Origin: Lentzea aerocolonigenes
GTDB lineage: Bacteria; Actinomycetota; Actinomycetes; Mycobacteriales; Pseudonocardiaceae
DNA: 64,000 bases
Direction of reading: 5' to 3'
Assembly (NCBI RefSeq): GCF_000955955.1
Contig: NZ_JYJG01000071.1
Coordinates: 1 to 64,000 of the forward strand
A program made the position numbers and the translations under genes. Under the pieces are notes generated by a model that made no database searches, was not told the origin of the DNA, and saw only the letters and a list, made by a program, of their open reading frames with translations. Of this stretch, positions 60,641 through 64,000 are shown one piece after another (within the stretch, counting starts at the first letter, position 1; each line of letters starts with the position of its first letter).

Positions 60641-61096
60641 TCAGTCCGCGAGCCTGATGGCCACCTCCGTCGTCCACTTGCTCGAATCCGGCTCCACGGC
60701 CGGGTCGGTGAAGTAGGTCTCGAGGCGGGCACCCCATCTGTCGCCGTCGCGGTCGAACCGCACGGTGTGCGCGAGCAGCCCCTCGGTGACGGCGGCCAGC
60801 CCGTCCGGGCTGCCCTCGTGCACCGCCACCACGTACTGACCGGCGGGCAGCGTCGCGGTGAACACCTCGCCCTCGTCCGGCACCTCGGCGATCGTGGGGA
60901 TGCCGGCCTCGACCTCGAACTCGTCGCCCGACACGCGCAAGTACCGGAAGAACGGTGCGCCGAGTATCGGTAACTCGCGATCGGCCAGCCACTGCATGAC
61001 CTCGGGAAAGCGGTGGGCGATCTTGGCGAACGTCTCGAGCGTGACCGTGGCCCTGACGGCGGCGTAGGGCTGGGCTCCACGTGTCTCAATGTCCAT
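60641..61096 (-). CDS. GyrI-like/SOUL-type effector-binding domain protein
   Basis: A 151-aa stand-alone GyrI-like domain: IETRGAQPYAAVRATVTLETF, LGAPFFRYLRVSGDEFEVEAGIP and LPAGQYVVAVHEGSPDGLAAV. The fold binds small hydrophobic molecules; E. coli SbmC/GyrI protects gyrase, while many stand-alone actinobacterial members bind drugs or hydrolyse cyclopropyl compounds. TAGCGT lies 7 nt before the ATG at 61096, which fixes the start despite a longer open frame. Divergent from the aminotransferase gene. Confidence 0.85.
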   Translation of the reverse strand: MDIETRGAQPYAAVRATVTLETFAKIAHRFPEVMQWLADRELPILGAPFFRYLRVSGDEFEVEAGIPTIAEVPDEGEVFTATLPAGQYVVAVHEGSPDGLAAVTEGLLAHTVRFDRDGDRWGARLETYFTDPAVEPDSSKWTTEVAIRLAD

Positions 61097-61171
61097 GTCC
61101 GCCACGCTAGTCACGACCACCGACAGAAAATGCGCATCCGGCCGGAACCCGCGCCGGTTAACGTGAAGTTC

Positions 61172-62308
61172 ATGCACCGCACCCTCCCCGTGGCCAGCTC
61201 CCCGGTGCGCGATCTGCTCGCGCTGACCTCCCGTCCCGAGGTGATTTCCTTCGCGGGTGGACTTCCCGCCCCCGAACTGTTCGACCAGGACGGTCTGCGC
61301 GCCGCCTACGACCTCGCCCTGCGAGACCGCTCAGTGCTGCAATATGCCCCCACAGAAGGAAATCCGGTCCTGCGCTCGCTGATCTCCGATCGGCTGACCG
61401 CCCGCGGACTGCCCACTTCGGACGTGCTGATCACCACGGGCTCGCAGCAGGCGCTGGCCCTGGTCGCGACCGCCCTGCTCGAACCGGGCGCCGTCGTGGC
61501 GGTGGAGGAACCGACGTATTTGGCCGCGCTGCAGTGTTTCCAGATGGCGGGAGCCCGGATCGTCCCGGTCGCCGCCGACGCCGAGGGCATGGACATCTCG
61601 GCGCTGCGGTCCGTTGTGGCCTCCTCGCGGCCATCGATGTTGTACTTGGTGCCGACGTTCGCGAACCCGACGGGCCGCACGTTGTCGTCTTCGCGTCGCG
61701 CCGAGATCGCCGCGCTGGCTTCGGAGCACGGCTTCTGGGTCGTCGAGGACGATCCGTACAGCGAGCTGCGCTACCGCGGATCTCCTGTCGCACCGCTCGC
61801 ATCCATCAGCGACAGAACCATCTACCTGGGCAGCTTCTCGAAGATCGGCGCTCCGGGCATGCGCCTCGGCTGGCTGCGCGCACCTGCCTCGCTGCTGCGC
61901 ACCTTGACGATCGTGAAACAGGCAGCCGACCTCCACACGTCCACTGTGGACCAAGCGGCGTGCGCGGCCTACCTGACGCACAACGACCTCGACGCGCACG
62001 TTGCCCGCTTGCGCGCGGCTTATGGAGAGCGGCGCTCAGCGATGGTCGCGGCGCTGCCTGGCGCATTTCCCGCCGGCACCACGTGGACCGATCCGGACGG
62101 CGGCATGTTCGTGTGGCTGCGCCTGCCGGGCTCCGCCGACAGCGCCGAACTGCTGAAGGAAGCTCTGACCCATGACGTCGCCTTCGTGCCGGGTGCGCCC
62201 TTCTACGCTGTTACCCCGGACCACGCGACGCTGCGGATGTCGTTCACCAGCAACACACCCGCGGAGATCGCCGAGGGCATGGCCCGCCTGGCCAAGGTGT
62301 TCTGGTGA
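61172..62308 (+). CDS. PLP-dependent class I/II aminotransferase (2-aminoadipate/MocR-like)
   Basis: A 378-aa aminotransferase: PEVISFAGGLPAPELFDQDG, LQYAPTEGNPVLRSLISDRL, TTGSQQALALVATALLEPG, YLVPTFANPTGRTLS, VEDDPYSELRYRG and the PLP lysine Lys224 in GSFSKIGAPGMRLGW. The order matches the LysN/2-aminoadipate aminotransferase group, which also forms the effector half of MocR regulators; no HTH is attached here. Broad amino-acid transamination is likely. TAACGT lies 7 nt before the ATG. Confidence 0.92.
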   Translation: MHRTLPVASSPVRDLLALTSRPEVISFAGGLPAPELFDQDGLRAAYDLALRDRSVLQYAPTEGNPVLRSLISDRLTARGLPTSDVLITTGSQQALALVATALLEPGAVVAVEEPTYLAALQCFQMAGARIVPVAADAEGMDISALRSVVASSRPSMLYLVPTFANPTGRTLSSSRRAEIAALASEHGFWVVEDDPYSELRYRGSPVAPLASISDRTIYLGSFSKIGAPGMRLGWLRAPASLLRTLTIVKQAADLHTSTVDQAACAAYLTHNDLDAHVARLRAAYGERRSAMVAALPGAFPAGTTWTDPDGGMFVWLRLPGSADSAELLKEALTHDVAFVPGAPFYAVTPDHATLRMSFTSNTPAEIAEGMARLAKVFW

Positions 62309-62309
62309 T

Positions 62310-62382
62310 CGCTCATGCCGAACTGTCAGACCTCGTGAGTACGTTGAAACGCAGGGGTTCCCGATTCGGGGGTACCCCTGCG
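62310..62382 (+). repeat. Promoter-hairpin repeat, copy 1
   Basis: CTGTCAG (62323-62329), a 10-nt spacer and TACGTT (62340-62345) are followed 5 nt later by a hairpin with arms GCAGGGGT and ACCCCTGC (62351-62381). About 70 bp recur at 62460-62531, offset 152 bp, with roughly 85% identity. It looks like a RecA_NDp-type promoter firing straight into a stable hairpin. Confidence 0.6.
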
Positions 62383-62459
62383 CGAGCGCTCGAGGATCGC
62401 GGCTGTTGCACGTGAGCGGGAGGCACTGGTTGGGCGCGGCAGCCCGGCCGCAGAGGCTT

Positions 62460-62531
62460 CATGATCGCGAACCAGTGTCAGACCCCGTGAGTACGTTGAG
62501 ATGTAGGGGTTCCCAGCTCGGGGGTACCCCT
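62460..62531 (+). repeat. Promoter-hairpin repeat, copy 2
   Basis: GTGTCAG (62475-62481), a 10-nt spacer and TACGTT (62492-62497), then a hairpin with arms TAGGGGT and ACCCCTG (62504-62531). The sequences preceding both copies are also related (TGATCGC...). This copy directly abuts a 5'-truncated reading frame. Confidence 0.6.
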
Positions 62532-62537
62532 GCGTGA

Positions 62538-62855
62538 GCGTGCCCGGGCTGCATCACGTGGGCGACGAACCTCGGCCTGCTGCCCGCACCGCTTTCCCAG
62601 CTCGCCCCACTCGGCGGCCGGCGGGTGGCGAACTTCGACGTCTCCAGCGTGCGGCGCGCGGACGGCACCCCGTTCGGCCGCACGCTGACCAAAGCCCTGC
62701 GGGACGCGGGATTCACCTACGACAACCGCCACCGTCGCGTCGGCTACACCGGCTCGGGACGGCCGCGGCTGCCGTTCACCTATCTGGGCGCGGACGACAA
62801 AGCCGGTCCGAACTACACGAGCCAGCCCGCCGTCCACTCCTGCTACGAGGTCTAG
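62538..62855 (+). pseudogene. C-terminal remnant of an unidentified protein gene
   Basis: An open frame of 105 codons with good coding bias runs from just after repeat copy 2 to a stop at 62853-62855. It reads WATNLGLLPAPLSQLAPLGG, DGTPFGRTLTKALRDAGFTY, then RLPFTYLGADDKAGPNYTSQ. The first start codon is a GTG at 62625, in mid-frame and without a ribosome site, so the 5' part appears lost. I do not recognise the family. It may instead be a short intact gene of 76 aa from 62625. Confidence 0.45.
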
Positions 62856-63265
62856 AACGCCCAGGGGCCGACGCCCGCCACGCGGTCGACCTTGATGCGC
62901 GTGACGAAGCCGGGTGGCGGGTTGTCGAACGGCGGGAACTTCACGTCCGGGCCGAGATAGGTGTGGGCGAGGCGTTGGAGCAGTTCCGGCGCCCCGCCCT
63001 CGGTGATGCGCGCGGTGCCGTAGATGACGAGGTGCTCCTGCAGGCCCATCTCGTTGATGACGGGGGTCTCGAGGGACAGCACGACGCGGCCGTCGTTGCG
63101 GATGTTGCGGACCTTCTGGTGTGCCATCAGGTGGCCGGAGACGATCTCGTCGCCGTCCAGGCCCACCCAGATGATGGTCACCTGGGGTGCGCCGTCCTTG
63201 CCCAGCGTCACGAGGTGGCCCAGCGCGTTGGACTCCAGCACTGCCCTGGCGGATTCGGGAAGCAT
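62852..63265 (-). CDS. PPOX-class F420/flavin-dependent oxidoreductase
   Basis: A 137-aa split-barrel protein: NALGHLVTLGKDGAPQVTIIWVGLDGDEIVSG, HQKVRNIRNDGRVVLSLE and GFVTRIKVDRVAGVGPW. This is the pyridoxamine-phosphate-oxidase-like group of actinobacterial F420- or FMN-dependent reductases with the usual TRI-x-V-x-R C terminus. The substrate is unknown. TAGCGT lies 7 nt before the ATG. The 3' end overlaps the remnant's stop by 4 bp. Confidence 0.88.
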   Translation of the reverse strand: MLPESARAVLESNALGHLVTLGKDGAPQVTIIWVGLDGDEIVSGHLMAHQKVRNIRNDGRVVLSLETPVINEMGLQEHLVIYGTARITEGGAPELLQRLAHTYLGPDVKFPPFDNPPPGFVTRIKVDRVAGVGPWAF

Positions 63266-63367
63266 GACGAGGACGCTACGCCGGTTCGCGGGGCTCAGCC
63301 TGGTCTTGGCAGACCCAGGAAAGAGCGGGTCTGGTTCCCGGCGGCGCGACGGCCGAGTCTTGGGGAC

Positions 63368-64000
63368 ATGAAGACGTTTCTGATCACGGGTGGCGGTAGC
63401 GGTATCGGGCTGGCGACGGCTCGAGTGCTGGTCGAAGAGGGTGCGCGGGTCGTGGTGGCCGGACGGTCTCCAGAGCGGTTGGCGTTGGCGTGCAAGGAGA
63501 TCGGCGTCGAGACGGTCGTCGCGGACGTGTCGAAGCTGAGCGACGTCGAGGCGTTGATGGAGACCGTCGGGGAGGTCGACGGCCTCTTCGCGAATGCCGG
63601 AGTCGGGGTGTTCGCGGAGTTCGGGAAGATCACCGAGGAGGACGTGGACCGGGTGCTGGCCACGAACTTCAAGGGCGTCTACTTCACCGTGCAGCAGGCG
63701 CGGCTGAAGCCGGGGGCGTCGGTGGTGCTCAACGCTTCGTGGACGGTGCACCGCGGCTTCCCAGGCGCGTCGCTGTACACGGCGAGCAAGGCGGCGGTGC
63801 ACAGCCTGGCGCGGACGCTCACGGCCGAGATGCCGCACGTCCGGGTCAACACGGTGAGCCCCGGCTACATCGCGACGGACATGTTCCACGAGAACGTCGA
63901 GGACGGCGAGCCGTTCCGCAGGCAGGTGGCGATGGGGCGCCTCGGCGAGCCGGAGGACGTGGCGCACGTGGTTTCGTTCCTGTTGTCCGAACGCGCGGCG
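63368..64000 (+). CDS. SDR family oxidoreductase (3' end beyond the window)
   Basis: 211 codons of a short-chain dehydrogenase/reductase are visible with no stop: cofactor motif TGGGSGIG (7-14), VVVAGRSPERL (Arg after the second strand, favouring NADP), FANAGVGVF, the Tyr/Lys pair in YTASKAAVHSLARTL and VNTVSPGYIATDMF. The catalytic Ser region is NASWTVHRG. Family length is ~240-250 aa, so about 35 residues are missing at the window edge. ATG at 63368 follows GGGGA. Confidence 0.9.
   Translation, partial: MKTFLITGGGSGIGLATARVLVEEGARVVVAGRSPERLALACKEIGVETVVADVSKLSDVEALMETVGEVDGLFANAGVGVFAEFGKITEEDVDRVLATNFKGVYFTVQQARLKPGASVVLNASWTVHRGFPGASLYTASKAAVHSLARTLTAEMPHVRVNTVSPGYIATDMFHENVEDGEPFRRQVAMGRLGEPEDVAHVVSFLLSERAA

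Noticed and set aside
1..64000. tRNA, rRNA, IS element or prophage signatures
   Set aside because: No cloverleaf-like segments, transposase or integrase genes, or terminal inverted repeats with target duplications were recognised.

Overview
The window is about 70% G+C, gene-dense and free of rRNA, tRNA, insertion sequences and CRISPR. GTG/TTG starts, frequent leaderless promoters, a CoaE-GrpB fusion, DUF397 and Scr1-type HTH genes, type VII secretion (WXG/EspC) genes, an Eis-like acetyltransferase, an F420/deazaflavin-type oxidoreductase and a PafBC/RecA_NDp-type promoter all point to a filamentous actinomycete. Pseudonocardiales (Lentzea/Saccharothrix/Actinosynnema-like) is my best guess; the genus cannot be fixed from the sequence alone.

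Layout. 1-7.5 kb: housekeeping stretch with an AbiEi/DUF559-like protein, a lipoprotein, coaE, two tandem DUF402 paralogues, a Cys-rich DUF5685 protein and uvrB. 7.5-14 kb: a ricin-lectin remnant, a P-loop kinase, a very large secreted subtilisin, MarR, MmcQ and two VOC genes. 13.6-17.6 kb: an ABC exporter whose ATPase is fused to an extracytoplasmic alpha/beta hydrolase. 17.6-25.4 kb: terC behind a probable yybP-ykoY manganese riboswitch, an amidohydrolase, an S9 peptidase, an FAD monooxygenase, a RES/Xre toxin-antitoxin pair and HdeD. 25.5-33.5 kb: an ASCH protein, then a minus-strand type VII polymorphic-toxin operon (YbaB, EspC-like partner, 1601-aa toxin, Imm49, second accessory/immunity protein). 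33.6-37.8 kb: FKBP, secreted trypsin, beta-propeller protein, EI24 membrane protein. 37.9-46.5 kb: an XRE regulator with two small proteins, acetyltransferase, small enzymes, YihY, a PLP enzyme and a yqeB-tetR pair. 46.5-55 kb: a Tat-exported GH95-like enzyme, Eis-like acetyltransferase, DinB-family protein, quinone oxidoreductase, secreted endonuclease I, Nudix, a non-canonical pol IV and a methyltransferase. 55-64 kb: an orphan conserved protein, a DUF397/Scr1-HTH pair next to a SEFIR-domain protein, an ArsR-SRPBCC operon, a GyrI-like protein, an aminotransferase, a duplicated promoter-hairpin repeat beside a gene remnant, a PPOX protein and the start of an SDR gene.

How the genes work together. 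Several groups form units: ABC hydrolase-ATPase plus permease; the toxin with its secretion partner and immunity genes; antitoxin plus RES toxin; ArsR plus SRPBCC; YqeB plus TetR; XRE plus two small proteins. Regulation can often be read directly. At many genes a TAnnnT -10 box lies 6-8 nt before the start codon (leaderless mRNA). uvrB has an exact RecA_NDp-type damage promoter. Clean palindromes sit at the S9 peptidase, yqeB-tetR, Scr1-type HTH and endonuclease genes.
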